A stretch of 64,000 nt of DNA, taken from contig NZ_QUEP01000002.1 in assembly GCF_003478035.1 (NCBI RefSeq), positions 124,001 to 188,000 of the forward strand, in the 5' to 3' direction. Every line of letters begins with the position of its first letter. Within the stretch, counting starts at the first letter, position 1. The position numbers were made by a program, and so were the translations under genes. This stretch comes from Clostridium sp. OF03-18AA. Its GTDB lineage: Bacteria > Bacillota > Clostridia > Lachnospirales > Lachnospiraceae. This document shows positions 25,405-32,965 of this stretch, one piece after another. Under the pieces are notes generated by a model. That model ran no database searches, was not told where the DNA came from, and saw only the letters and a program-made list of their open reading frames with translations.

Positions 25405-25677
25405 ATGAAAAAACGGGGCGATTATTTAAAGAAAGCATATTATCACTTAATGAAGATCGAACAGAAGAAGAACAAGATCTTCGGAGTGGAAAACTACGGC
25501 GAGATCAATGCGGAATTAAACCGCAAGTTCGCGAAAGGCGAGTATTTTGATTCCAGCGAAGTTTATGTTGAAGATGGTTACCTCTGCGTAGGCGAAGGTT
25601 TCTTCCGCCTGTCCGGAAAAGAGCAGGACGCTCTGATCGAGTATCTCTGCCCGGAAGATGACAGCACAGAGGAATAA
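25405..25677 (+). CDS. Small conserved-looking protein, 90 residues
   Basis: It has a good AAAGGAG site before ATG 25405, a basic helical N-terminus (KRGDYLKKAYYHLMKIEQKK) and an acidic end. There are no Cys pairs, membrane helices or known motifs. It is the first host gene after the prophage and stands alone before a bidirectional terminator. Function unknown. Confidence 0.65.
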   Translation: MKKRGDYLKKAYYHLMKIEQKKNKIFGVENYGEINAELNRKFAKGEYFDSSEVYVEDGYLCVGEGFFRLSGKEQDALIEYLCPEDDSTEE

Positions 25678-25703
25678 AAATGAACCTTTTTGCGTAACGG
25701 GAA

Positions 25704-25765
25704 GTTATCATGACAGTCGCCAAGGTCTCGCGCAAGCGCGGACTTTGGCTCGTTATTCGCGTAAA
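25704..25765. repeat. REP-like hairpin element, copy 1
   Basis: GCCAAGGTC (25,719-25,727) and GACTTTGGC (25,741-25,749) form a stem around a GC-rich loop. The whole 60 bases recur in inverted orientation at 51,764-51,823 with few differences. Confidence 0.7.
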
Positions 25766-25767
25766 CA

Positions 25768-25809
25768 AAAAAGACCGGATCCGTTCTTTACGCAGGATCC
25801 GGTCTTTTT
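25768..25809. terminator. Bidirectional terminator
   Basis: A perfect 15-base stem, AAAAAGACCGGATCC with its complement at 25,795-25,809, separates two convergent genes. It has A and T runs on both sides. Confidence 0.9.
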
Positions 25810-25813
25810 GCAA

Positions 25814-26029
25814 TTATAAAATACAGTTTAAATTTTTGATAAACGCATCTTTATCGGAAATCTCCGCGGCGTCAGCGAGAAGTTCGGCAATCCCGTTTAC
25901 GGTCTCCTCGTCAGCTTCGAAAAATTCTGCCCATGCGTAAAACATGCATTTTAAATGCTCCATTTCATCCTCGCCTGCTTTTGCCAGCGCGATCATTTTA
26001 TCGAGAAACTCTTTTTCAGTAATTCCCAT
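25814..26029 (-). CDS. Small acidic helical protein, 71 residues
   Basis: The product is acidic and fully helical in character (EKEFLDKMIALAKAGEDEMEHL, ADAAEISDKDAFIKNL). It lies just downstream of the minus-strand genes at 26,104-26,575 and ends at the bidirectional terminator. No family is recognised. Confidence 0.6.
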   Translation of the reverse strand: MGITEKEFLDKMIALAKAGEDEMEHLKCMFYAWAEFFEADEETVNGIAELLADAAEISDKDAFIKNLNCIL

Positions 26030-26103
26030 CGCTGTAAACTCCTTCCATTATGATCCGGATCCGGATCAGATTATGCGGCTGACCTGGCTCGCGGCAGCCA
26101 CAC

Positions 26104-26418
26104 CTAAGATTCTTCATATCCGAGTTTCAGGGTGATCAGTGAGTCGTCATCCAGAACCTCGCCCTTCTTATAGATATAATCGCGGATCAGAACCTTCAAT
26201 TTCTCATTGACGGCCGGACTTGAAAAAATAGTATCCGGAACCGACTTTACGAACTCTTTGAGCCCCATTCCTGCAGTTCCCACCGGGCATGGGAGCGAAG
26301 CCTCGCGGCATGCCATACCAACTGCACAGGATAATTCCATGTGATTGATCAGCCGTGCCGGTGTCTCAAAGTTTTTGATCTTGATCTTCACGGACATCGG
26401 AACAAGCGTATGTACCAT
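26104..26418 (-). CDS. Hypothetical protein, 104 residues
   Basis: The start is set at 26,418 (MVHTLVPMSVKIKIKNF) because AAGGAG lies about ten bases upstream on the minus strand. Longer starts fall inside the previous gene. The first 52 bases overlap the coiled-coil gene upstream, implying coupled expression. It has two Cys (SCAVGMACREASLPC region has three) and a basic N-terminus. No function is recognised. Confidence 0.55.
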   Translation of the reverse strand: MVHTLVPMSVKIKIKNFETPARLINHMELSCAVGMACREASLPCPVGTAGMGLKEFVKSVPDTIFSSPAVNEKLKVLIRDYIYKKGEVLDDDSLITLKLGYEES

Positions 26419-26575
26419 CGGCAGGATCTCCTTTCTGCCCCTCGCGGTCACGGACCATCTTCCAGATCAGGTCATGCATCCACTGGACAGTCTCCTGAAG
26501 CTTTGAATTTTCTTCTTTCAAACGGGCAATCTCGGCTTCCAGTTCCTGAATTTTTGCATCTTTTTCTTCGGACAT
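26366..26575 (-). CDS. Short coiled-coil protein
   Basis: The 69-residue product opens with a strong coiled coil (MSEEKDAKIQELEAEIARLK and on to about residue 40), then a short charged tail. GGGAGGT precedes the start at proper spacing. It overlaps the next minus-strand gene and is presumably its partner. Function unknown. Confidence 0.6.
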   Translation of the reverse strand: MSEEKDAKIQELEAEIARLKEENSKLQETVQWMHDLIWKMVRDREGQKGDPADGTYACSDVREDQDQKL

Positions 26576-26800
26576 GGTAAAAAACCTCCCTGAAAACTGT
26601 ATGAGAACAGAACAAGTATAACATCAGAACAGAAAACTGTCCAGTGCGGGAAAAACGAAATCGCTATGTGAAATCACTCTGGGATATGGGATCAATACTT
26701 TTCCGGATGGAAAAGAGTGATTGATTCGATCGCGACTTTGAGATATAATAACCTTTGTTTATATTTCTGCCAAAAAGACATAAAAAGAGGGACATGAAAA

Positions 26801-27721
26801 ATGAGTGCAGTATTATTGAAAGCGGGATGTTTTTTTCTGATCATCCTGATGGGATACGGTTTAAAAAAGATTGGTCTTTTGCATCAGACGGATCTTCCGG
26901 TCTTCTCAAAACTTGTCACAAAGATCACGCTGCCGGCGGCGATCATCCATAATTTCGGCCAGGCGACCATGGATGTCTCCATGCTGGTGATCGTATTGAT
27001 CGGCTTCCTGTGCAGCGGCGCGTACGCGGTGATCGGCTACGGACTGTTCGCAAGGGGAACGAGAGAGCAGAAGGCCTTTGGTCTTGTGAATGCTTCGGGA
27101 TATAATATTGGATGTTTTACCATGCCGTTCGTCCAGGGATTTTTAGGTGCGCCCGGCGTGGCGTGCACGAGTCTCTTTGATACGGGAAACGCGGTGGTCT
27201 GTACCGGCGGTTCCTATGCAGTGGCGATGTCAGTTGCCGGAAAAGGAGGAAACGGGGATAAACACCAGATCCGCAGGATCGTGGTGCAGCTTTTAAAGTC
27301 GGTTCCTTTTGACTGCTATGTGATCATGACGGCGCTGACCATGGCGGGACTCCGGCTTCCGGTCTTTGCGGACCAGGTTGCTGAGACGGTGGGAAATGCC
27401 AATACATTCCTTTCCATGATAATGATCGGTCTGGGACTGGAATTACATATGACGAGAGAACAGACAGGCAGTGTGGCGAAGATCCTGGGAACCCGCTTCA
27501 TGATCTCGGCGGTCCTGGCGGTCCTGTTTTATCAGTTCCTTCCATTTTCCCAGGAGATCCGCAGAACACTTGCGATCTTGATGTTTGGTCCGGTATCGGC
27601 GCTCGGAGTCGCGTATACGTCCATGCTTGATGGAGATATCAATCTGGCCAGTGCAGTGAACTCGGCATCGATCATTCTGGGGATCGTGAGCCTGACAGCG
27701 GCGATCATTGTCTTCCAGTAA
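26801..27721 (+). CDS. AEC-family transporter
   Basis: The 306-residue protein has about ten hydrophobic segments in two similar halves. It has the auxin efflux carrier features near GLVNASGYNIGCFTMPFVQGF (broken helix with Asn and Gly) and in GLGLELH. Members export organic acids or amino-acid-like anions. The substrate cannot be read from the sequence. It has its own AT-rich upstream region with AGAGGGACATG before the start, and is monocistronic or leads the YcxB-like genes. Confidence 0.85.
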   Translation: MSAVLLKAGCFFLIILMGYGLKKIGLLHQTDLPVFSKLVTKITLPAAIIHNFGQATMDVSMLVIVLIGFLCSGAYAVIGYGLFARGTREQKAFGLVNASGYNIGCFTMPFVQGFLGAPGVACTSLFDTGNAVVCTGGSYAVAMSVAGKGGNGDKHQIRRIVVQLLKSVPFDCYVIMTALTMAGLRLPVFADQVAETVGNANTFLSMIMIGLGLELHMTREQTGSVAKILGTRFMISAVLAVLFYQFLPFSQEIRRTLAILMFGPVSALGVAYTSMLDGDINLASAVNSASIILGIVSLTAAIIVFQ

Positions 27722-27760
27722 TAGTTCTGAAAAAATAGTTGCGACACAAGGAGGAATAAG

Positions 27761-28330
27761 ATGGAATTACGGAATGAAAAGGATGCGAGGTTTATCATCC
27801 GGCACCATGTGACGGAAGAAAAGCTGCTTCATCTGGAAAAAGGAGTCCGGAAACTTGGTTTCCAGTCCGGCGGAAAACGCATCATGTCGATCTTTCTGGG
27901 GGTGTTCCTGCTCTGCATGGCAGCGAAGGCGATCGTCGGAGGCACGATCGGGGATGCGCTGATGATGATCGGGATCCTTTGTGCCATGGGCTTCCTGTTC
28001 GGCGGATATGCGCTCCTCAAAGGTTGGATGGATGCGAAGAAACAGATCCATCTGCAGTTTGAGGCAGGAAAGATGGATGACAATTACCAGTGGGAATACC
28101 GCTTCTATGATGACGGATATGAGGTTGTCGGAAAGAATGAGAAATCCCGTGTGAAGTACGATAATGTGGGACGTCTCATCGATATGTCCGGCATGTATGT
28201 GATCGTGGAACGCGGAAATGTGGTCCGGTATTTCATGAAGGATGACGCGGTGCAGGGAAATTCCACGGAACTTGCAGGTTTCCTCACGGAAAAATGTCAT
28301 CTTCCGATGGAACAGCTCACGGTACGATAG
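27761..28330 (+). CDS. YcxB-like membrane protein 1
   Basis: The 189-residue product has two membrane helices (about 42-62 and 70-90) between a short cytosolic start and a C-terminal domain. That domain (EYRFYDDGYEVVGKNEKSRVKYDNVGRLID) resembles the YcxB-like domain. It forms an operon with the related gene at 28,341, ten bases on. The family has no established function. Confidence 0.7.
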   Translation: MELRNEKDARFIIRHHVTEEKLLHLEKGVRKLGFQSGGKRIMSIFLGVFLLCMAAKAIVGGTIGDALMMIGILCAMGFLFGGYALLKGWMDAKKQIHLQFEAGKMDDNYQWEYRFYDDGYEVVGKNEKSRVKYDNVGRLIDMSGMYVIVERGNVVRYFMKDDAVQGNSTELAGFLTEKCHLPMEQLTVR

Positions 28331-28340
28331 GAGGTGCAGG

Positions 28341-28955
28341 ATGGAACCAATATACGCAGTAAGATCAACATATGATGAAGATATGTTTTATCATCAGGTC
28401 GTGGCATCCAAACCGAGGATGATGCCGAAGGAAGAAAACGGAAAGAAGATCCGGTTTCAGCTCCCGGATTTCGGACTGAAGGATACATTGATGGCGCTTC
28501 TTGTGGGAGCAGCTGTTTACATGGCGTTCGGACAGCTTGAAACGTCTACGAGGATCCTGCAGGCGGTGCTCTGCGGCCTTGTGGTAGCGGTGGTCTTGAG
28601 ACGAATGAATGAGAGACAGAACGGGGAGACTTCCGGGAAAAAGACAAATTCGATATCGGCAGATAAAAATCAGGCTCTGCAGCTTCTGGAGAGTTCCGGC
28701 TTAAAAGGAGAGCGCTGCACCCTGAATTTCTATGAGGATACCTTTACCGTGGAGCGTCCGGGGATCATCACGGAGTACCAGTACGAAGGGATCGCATGGA
28801 TCAAGGAGACCAGCAAATATTATATGATCTTCTGGAACCGTTCTCTTGCGATACCGGTGGAGAAAGCCGGTTTTTACCGCGGGAAGAAGGAGACTTTTGG
28901 AGGCTTCCTTGAGAAACGCTGCAATAAGGTGATCGAGAAAGTAAAAAATGCGTAA
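28341..28955 (+). CDS. YcxB-like membrane protein 2
   Basis: ATG 28341 follows GGAGGTGCAGG. The 204-residue protein has a short cytosolic part, two membrane helices (LKDTLMALLVGAAVYMAFG and ILQAVLCGLVVAVVL) and a C-terminal domain like that of its neighbour (LNFYEDTFTVERPGIITEYQYEGIAWI). The two probably arose by duplication and may work together. Confidence 0.7.
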   Translation: MEPIYAVRSTYDEDMFYHQVVASKPRMMPKEENGKKIRFQLPDFGLKDTLMALLVGAAVYMAFGQLETSTRILQAVLCGLVVAVVLRRMNERQNGETSGKKTNSISADKNQALQLLESSGLKGERCTLNFYEDTFTVERPGIITEYQYEGIAWIKETSKYYMIFWNRSLAIPVEKAGFYRGKKETFGGFLEKRCNKVIEKVKNA

Positions 28956-29038
28956 ATGGATCAAAACTTCCTGCCTGGGACAGGGACTGTGCGGGATGAG
29001 TGATCTGCGCGAAAAATAAAACGGAGAGGATTGTGGGG

Positions 29039-29497
29039 ATGAAGATCAAGAAAGAAGAGAAGATGCAGATCGAGAAACTGCCGACACTCAAACTGAAGTA
29101 TACGTTGGTGGTGCCGTTCATGGGGATCGTGGATGTATTGACAATGGGGAGCTTTTTTATGAATCCGGCAGCGGATGGAAAACCGTTTATCAAGGCATTC
29201 TATGTTATCTGCGGGATCGCTGGTCTCCTGTTTGCTCTTTGGGGGCTTTTATGGAAGACTACGATCGATGGAAAGACGATCCGGGTGAATCCTGTGATCG
29301 GAAGGAAAAAAGTGGTCCCATTTACGGATCTGAAAAAAGCGGTCGTGTATAAGAAGAAAAAGACGGGTTCGATCGTGAGTTATGAACTGATCGATAAGAA
29401 TGACAAGCCGATCGTTACGATCTATCCGCTCATGAAGGACAGCAGCACGCTGATGGAACGCCTGAAGAGACTGAAATATCCGGTGGAAGAGGCGTAA
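29039..29497 (+). CDS. Two-helix membrane protein, PH-like C-terminus
   Basis: The start at 29,039 (MKIKKEEKMQIEKLP) has GGAGAGG upstream; 29,000 is a longer, less likely start. The 152-residue product has two membrane helices and a strand-rich C-terminal half (KKVVPFTDLKKAVVYKKK) that recalls bacterial PH-like domains. It is the third small membrane protein in a row here. Function unknown. Confidence 0.6.
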   Translation: MKIKKEEKMQIEKLPTLKLKYTLVVPFMGIVDVLTMGSFFMNPAADGKPFIKAFYVICGIAGLLFALWGLLWKTTIDGKTIRVNPVIGRKKVVPFTDLKKAVVYKKKKTGSIVSYELIDKNDKPIVTIYPLMKDSSTLMERLKRLKYPVEEA

Positions 29498-29538
29498 AAC
29501 AGGCAGAAAATAACGACTGCGTGGTGCAGATATGCCAG

Positions 29539-29575
29539 AAAAAGGTTCCGTGGTGAATAATCCGGGACCTTTTTG
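29539..29575 (+). terminator. Terminator
   Basis: AAAAAGGTTCCG (29,539-29,550) pairs with CGGGACCTTTTT (29,563-29,574). It closes the small membrane-protein cluster. Confidence 0.85.
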
Positions 29576-29612
29576 TTCATAATGATCTCTGAAAAGAAAA
29601 GGAGGTCATGTT

Positions 29613-29927
29613 ATGACAAAACTGGACTGTACAGTGACAACATGTGTTCACAACGCGGAAAAATGCTGCTGTAAAAATACGATCCTCGTGGAGGGCGCAC
29701 AGGCGAGAAACTGCTGTGATACCTGCTGCGGGAGTTTTGAGGAAAATCGCGGAGGTCTTTTTAAGAACCTCTTTAAGACACCGGAATCGAAACTGCAGGT
29801 CGACTGCGATGTGATGAACTGCCTTTACAATGATGACCGCACATGCCGGGCAGAGCGGATCACGATCGCCGGTGACGGGGCTATGGCGGTCGGACAGACA
29901 GAGTGTGCGAGCTTCAGGGAAAAATAA
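29613..29927 (+). CDS. Protein with two DUF1540 domains
   Basis: The 104-residue protein has two Cys-rich repeats, each starting with a C-x-V-x-x-C pattern (LDCTVTTCVHNAEKCCCKN and VDCDVMNCLYNDDRTCRAE) and each ending with a C-x-S-F or similar element. These are DUF1540 domains, likely metal-binding. AAGGAGGTC precedes ATG 29613. The biological role is not established. Confidence 0.85.
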   Translation: MTKLDCTVTTCVHNAEKCCCKNTILVEGAQARNCCDTCCGSFEENRGGLFKNLFKTPESKLQVDCDVMNCLYNDDRTCRAERITIAGDGAMAVGQTECASFREK

Positions 29928-30055
29928 AAAAAGGAAGTGACGGGACGCAGCGGACATGGAATCCGGCTGCGTTCTGTGCGTTCCGGCTTTTTCACGCGGC
30001 TTATCGACCTGATACGAAGAGCGCGACGTCTGCTGATTTTTTTTAAAGAAAGGGA

Positions 30056-30084
30056 TTGACAAAACGGGATTCCTATAGTAAACT
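30056..30084 (+). promoter_or_regulatory. Promoter of the infC operon
   Basis: TTGACA (30,056-30,061) and TAAACT (30,079-30,084) are 17 bases apart. Confidence 0.75.
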
Positions 30085-30240
30085 TACATAAGTTGTGAGA
30101 ACAACTGACAGGAAAGCAGGTATCCGCCTCACCCTGGCACGAGTAAGTGACCCGGGTTCATAGACATCGGTTTTTATCATGCAGCAGCATGCCAAACCAA
30201 TGCAGTTACGAGCGGATAGTTACCTATCTGCTTTTTCTTT
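30085..30240 (+). ncRNA. Ribosomal L20-type leader with attenuator
   Basis: The long leader between promoter and infC ends in AGCGGATAG/CTATCTGCT (30,211-30,232) followed by TTTTTCTTTT, a terminator. In Firmicutes this operon is attenuated by L20 binding its leader (L20 leader family). Upstream stems are present, but I did not fold the whole RNA. Confidence 0.7.
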
Positions 30241-30283
30241 TCTATCGACATATGTAGAGTATGAGAGTTGGAGGTGTACGGCT

Positions 30284-30790
30284 ATTAGCGAGTTAATGAT
30301 TAACGAGCAGATCCGTGATAAGGAAGTTCGTTTAATTGGAGAAAATGGTGAGCAGCTTGGAATCATGTCTGCAAAAGACGCTTACAAAATGGCGAGAGAT
30401 GCAGAACTGGATCTTGTAAAGATTGCTCCGGCAGCGAAGCCGCCGGTATGTAAGATCATTGATTACGGCAAATACAAGTATGAGATGATCCGTAAGGAGA
30501 AGGAAGCGAAAAAGAAGCAGAAAACGGTTGAGGTGAAGGAAGTTCGTCTTTCCCCGAATATCGATACAAACGATCTGAATACAAAGATCGGATCTGCGAG
30601 AAAGTTCATCGAAAAAGGCAACAAGGTAAAAATTACGCTTCGTTTCCGCGGTCGTGAGATGGCTCATATGAACCAGACGAAGTATATTCTGGATGATTTC
30701 GCTGAGAAACTTTCCGATATCGCTGTTGTCGATAAGCCTTCCAAAGTAGAGGGAAGAAGCCTGGTAATGTTTTTAACTGCAAAACGATAA
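30284..30790 (+). CDS. infC: Translation initiation factor IF-3
   Basis: IF-3 binds the 30S subunit and checks start codon and initiator tRNA. The 168-residue product has the N-domain (INEQIRDKEVRLIGENGEQLG), a Lys-rich linker and the C-domain with KVKITLRFRGREMAH. The start is AUU at 30,284 (ISELMINEQ), seven bases after GGAGGTG. This rare codon is typical of infC and lets IF-3 repress its own translation. The first in-frame ATG, 30,296, would remove conserved residues and has no well-placed ribosome site. Confidence 0.95.
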   Translation: MSELMINEQIRDKEVRLIGENGEQLGIMSAKDAYKMARDAELDLVKIAPAAKPPVCKIIDYGKYKYEMIRKEKEAKKKQKTVEVKEVRLSPNIDTNDLNTKIGSARKFIEKGNKVKITLRFRGREMAHMNQTKYILDDFAEKLSDIAVVDKPSKVEGRSLVMFLTAKR

Positions 30791-30817
30791 GGGAACAATT
30801 TTAAGGAGGAAACAACA

Positions 30818-31015
30818 ATGCCTAAAATGAAAACAAGCAGAGCAGCTGCAAAACGTTTCAAAAAGACCGGAACTGGTCAGTTAGTGAGAAATAAAGCTTA
30901 TAAGTCCCATATCTTAACTAAGAAATCCACAAAGCGTAAGAGAAATCTTAGAAAAGACATCGTTACCGATATCACAAACAGCAAGGTAATGAAGAAGATT
31001 TTACCGTATTTATAA
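30818..31015 (+). CDS. rpmI: Ribosomal protein L35
   Basis: The 65-residue, very basic protein starts [20 protein letters not shown] and contains the family's K-H/S-LTKKS-KRKRNLR block. It binds 23S rRNA in the large subunit. It is the second gene of the classical infC-rpmI-rplT operon, with AAGGAGGAAACA upstream. Confidence 0.97.
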   Translation: MPKMKTSRAAAKRFKKTGTGQLVRNKAYKSHILTKKSTKRKRNLRKDIVTDITNSKVMKKILPYL

Positions 31016-31053
31016 TTTGTTTTCGGAATTAAGATTAAGGAGGAAATTAAGCA

Positions 31054-31410
31054 ATGGCAAGAATTAAAGGTGGCTTAAATGCCAAGAAGAGACATAACAG
31101 AGTGCTCAAGTTAGCCAAAGGTTACAGAGGGGCTCGTTCCAAACAGTATAGAGTAGCAAAGCAGTCCGTAATGAGAGCTTTAACAAGCTCCTACGCTGGC
31201 AGAAAAGAGAGAAAGAGACAGTTCAGACAGCTCTGGATCGCTCGTATCAACGCTGCAGCTAGAATCAACGGTCTTTCCTACAGCAAGTTCATGTTCGGCT
31301 TAAAGCAGGCTGGTGTTGTTATGAACCGTAAGGTATTATCCGATATGGCTATCAACGACGCAGAGGGCTTTGCAAAGCTTGCTGAGTTAGCAAAAACAAA
31401 ACTGGCTTAA
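31054..31410 (+). CDS. rplT: Ribosomal protein L20
   Basis: The 118-residue protein starts [20 protein letters not shown] and has the long basic N-terminal helix and globular end with [19 protein letters not shown]. It binds 23S rRNA early in assembly and is the likely repressor of this operon through the leader. Ribosome site AAGGAGGAAATT. Confidence 0.97.
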   Translation: MARIKGGLNAKKRHNRVLKLAKGYRGARSKQYRVAKQSVMRALTSSYAGRKERKRQFRQLWIARINAAARINGLSYSKFMFGLKQAGVVMNRKVLSDMAINDAEGFAKLAELAKTKLA

Positions 31411-31428
31411 TTGTCAGTGAGATAAGAG

Positions 31429-31467
31429 AAAACCTTCCTGATGGAGTGATCTGTCGGGAAGGTTTTT
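31429..31467 (+). terminator. Terminator of the infC operon
   Basis: AAAACCTTCC (31,429-31,438) pairs with GGAAGGTTTT (31,457-31,466), and a T-rich run follows. Confidence 0.85.
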
Positions 31468-31543
31468 GCGTTTGTGGGGTGTCTGCTGCTGGGTGTTGGT
31501 TTGAAAGAGAGAAGTGGGTTGATTCATAGTGTCGGAAGGTATG

Positions 31544-31741
31544 GGCCGGTGAGACTCCGGGCCTGGACACTTCGGGATTCCGGGAGGGTTCCTCTAACCC
31601 CGCAGGAGAATGCGTTGGAGAGCGGCGGACACAACTCGCTGCGCTCAGACAAGTGTCCGCCGCTCTCCAACGCATTCTCCTGCGGGCTAAGAGGAAACCA
31701 GCTCCCGGGATCAGGCGGTCCATGCCCGGAGCCTCACCGGC
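31544..31741. repeat. Long palindromic element, copy 1 (198 bp)
   Basis: The centre is a perfect 34-base inverted repeat, 31,599-31,632 with 31,653-31,686, around the 20-base loop at 31,633-31,652. Weaker pairing (CCTCTAACC with CTAAGAGG; CCGGTGAGACTCCGGGC with GCCCGGAGCCTCACCGG) extends the symmetry to both ends. A copy of nearly the same size and design lies at 55,431-55,629. No gene is inside. The remaining gap up to 32,095 holds only the 66-base repeats. Confidence 0.8.
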
Positions 31742-31779
31742 ACTGTGTGTTGGCGGAGAGGACGCCGACGCTGCGCTGG
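31714..31779 (+). repeat. 66-base direct repeat, copy 1
   Basis: It begins GGCGGTCCATGCCCGGAG and ends CGCTGCGCTGG. It recurs at 31,855-31,920 with about seven differences. The start coincides with the right arm of the palindromic element. Confidence 0.75.
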
Positions 31780-31854
31780 GCTGGTGATGGGGATGTTTGT
31801 AGCTTACGGAAATGCTTTTCTGAAGACTAAGAGAAAGTCGGATTCATGGGATTG

Positions 31855-31920
31855 GGCGGTCCATGCCCGGAGTCTTGCCGGCGCTGTGCGTTGGCGGAGA
31901 GGATGCCGACGCTGCGCTGG
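31855..31920 (+). repeat. 66-base direct repeat, copy 2
   Basis: Second copy, 141 bases after the first. It contains GTTGGCGGAGAGGATGCCG, which matches the first copy except for one base. No coding function is apparent. Confidence 0.75.
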
Positions 31921-32094
31921 CGGTGGGAATGTTTGCAGCTTTCAAACGGTTTCCCAGAGGCGACGATCCAAGTCTGGAGCTTTATCGGTGATGGGATGGC
32001 AGTGAAAGGAACAGAGGGGAGGGATGATCGAGATGCGTATTGCACTGAACGGGCGAATTGGTGATGGGAAGTGCCATCGGAACTTTCTACTAAA

Positions 32095-32127
32095 CAAAAA
32101 AGGCTTAAGCCTTTCGACTTAAGTCTT
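32095..32127 (-). terminator. Terminator of tRNA-Leu(CAG)
   Basis: On the minus strand AAGACTTAAGTC, GAAA and GGCTTAAGCCTT form a stem-loop followed by a T run, just downstream of the tRNA. Confidence 0.8.
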
Positions 32128-32129
32128 CG

Positions 32130-32213
32130 TGCAGAAGAAGGGACTTGAACCCTCATGATATTGCTATCACACGGACCTGAACCGTGCGCGTCTGCCAATT
32201 CCGCCACTTCTGC
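32130..32213 (-). tRNA. tRNA-Leu, anticodon CAG
   Basis: The 84-base minus-strand gene has acceptor GCAGAAG/CTTCTGC, discriminator A, and an anticodon stem CACGG/CCGTG around TTCAGGT, giving anticodon CAG. It has the long variable arm of a class II tRNA and the T-loop TTCAAGT. CCA is not encoded. Confidence 0.93.
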
Positions 32214-32332
32214 ATCTCGTCAGATGACGTATCTCATTGACAAGATATATTATAGTATAAGGGAATGGATTTGTCAACAGTTTTTTGAATATTGCTAAAA
32301 AAATATTTTTTTTAAAAAATTCAAAAAAGTAC

Positions 32333-32361
32333 TTGCCAAACATGAAAAGGTGTGGTATATT
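32333..32361 (+). promoter_or_regulatory. Promoter of tRNA-Leu(AAG) copy 1
   Basis: TTGCCA and TATATT are separated by 17 bases. The same promoter is present at 36,002-36,030. Confidence 0.75.
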
Positions 32362-32405
32362 AATATGCGTCGGTGAGAGATACAAAATCTTGAAACACCC
32401 GATAC

Positions 32406-32489
32406 GCGGAAGTGTCGGAACTGGCAGACGAGCAAGACTAAGGATCTTGTGGTGGTTACATCGTGTGGGTTCAAGTCCCATCTTCCGCA
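32406..32489 (+). tRNA. tRNA-Leu, anticodon AAG, copy 1
   Basis: The 84-base gene has acceptor GCGGAAG/CTTCCGC with discriminator A. The anticodon stem CAAGA/TCTTG around CTAAGGA gives anticodon AAG. There is a long variable arm and the T-loop TTCAAGT. It is identical to the gene at 36,075. CCA is not encoded. Confidence 0.92.
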
Positions 32490-32491
32490 TG

Positions 32492-32525
32492 AAAGACTCA
32501 AGTTGAAAGACTTGAGTCTTTTTGC
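32492..32525 (+). terminator. Terminator of tRNA-Leu(AAG) copy 1
   Basis: AAAGACTCAAGT and ACTTGAGTCTTT pair across a short loop, and T residues follow. Confidence 0.85.
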
Positions 32526-32735
32526 GTTGTGGCGGAAAATCTTCTTTCCTTTTTTAGCCGAGAGTGGTAAGATTATACACATCAACAAAAACTTTATTTC
32601 TAAAAAGTTCATTGCCTGATTTCCCAGGCGTCTGTGGTATTCGAAAAACGAAGAAAAACTGCGGCACCTGATTTTAATGTGGATATAATATATCGTCAAT
32701 TAGAGTTCGATCATGCTGATAAATGAATGTGATAT

Positions 32736-32773
32736 AAGAGCGGAATCCTGGATTTGAGTGGGATTCCGCTCTT
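32736..32773. repeat. Hairpin downstream of tRNA-Leu copy 1
   Basis: AAGAGCGGAATCC pairs exactly with GGATTCCGCTCTT. A related hairpin lies the same distance after the second tRNA-Leu (36,399-36,436), so the duplication once extended this far. The rest of the gap 32,526-32,965 shows no gene. Confidence 0.65.
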
Positions 32774-32965
32774 GCTTTACTATAGTAGAAAAATTTTTTC
32801 TGGAGAAAGTAAAAGGGAAAAGCAGACTGAACATAGCTGAGAATGATAAAACGATGAATCAAAATATCTTTAAAGATAATTTACGGACAAGTATTTGGAC
32901 TTGGAAAGAATGAATGGATTATGTATAATGGAAGAGGTGAATGAAGGAACAGGAGATGATGATAT

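Larger units (their letters stand above)
32326..32526 (+). repeat. tRNA-Leu unit duplication, copy 1
   Basis: About 200 bases including promoter, tRNA-Leu(AAG) and terminator are nearly identical to 35,995-36,195. Confidence 0.85.

Noticed and set aside
26104..26575. Toxin-antitoxin pair on the minus strand
   Set aside because: Two small overlapping genes fit the layout, but neither shows a toxin or antitoxin motif.
31544..31920. CRISPR array
   Set aside because: There are only two copies of a 66-base repeat and a palindrome, with no regular short repeats or spacers and no cas genes.
31474..32064. Several open frames of 70-120 codons in both strands
   Set aside because: They lie within the palindromic element and the 66-base repeats, lack ribosome sites and change with the repeat structure.
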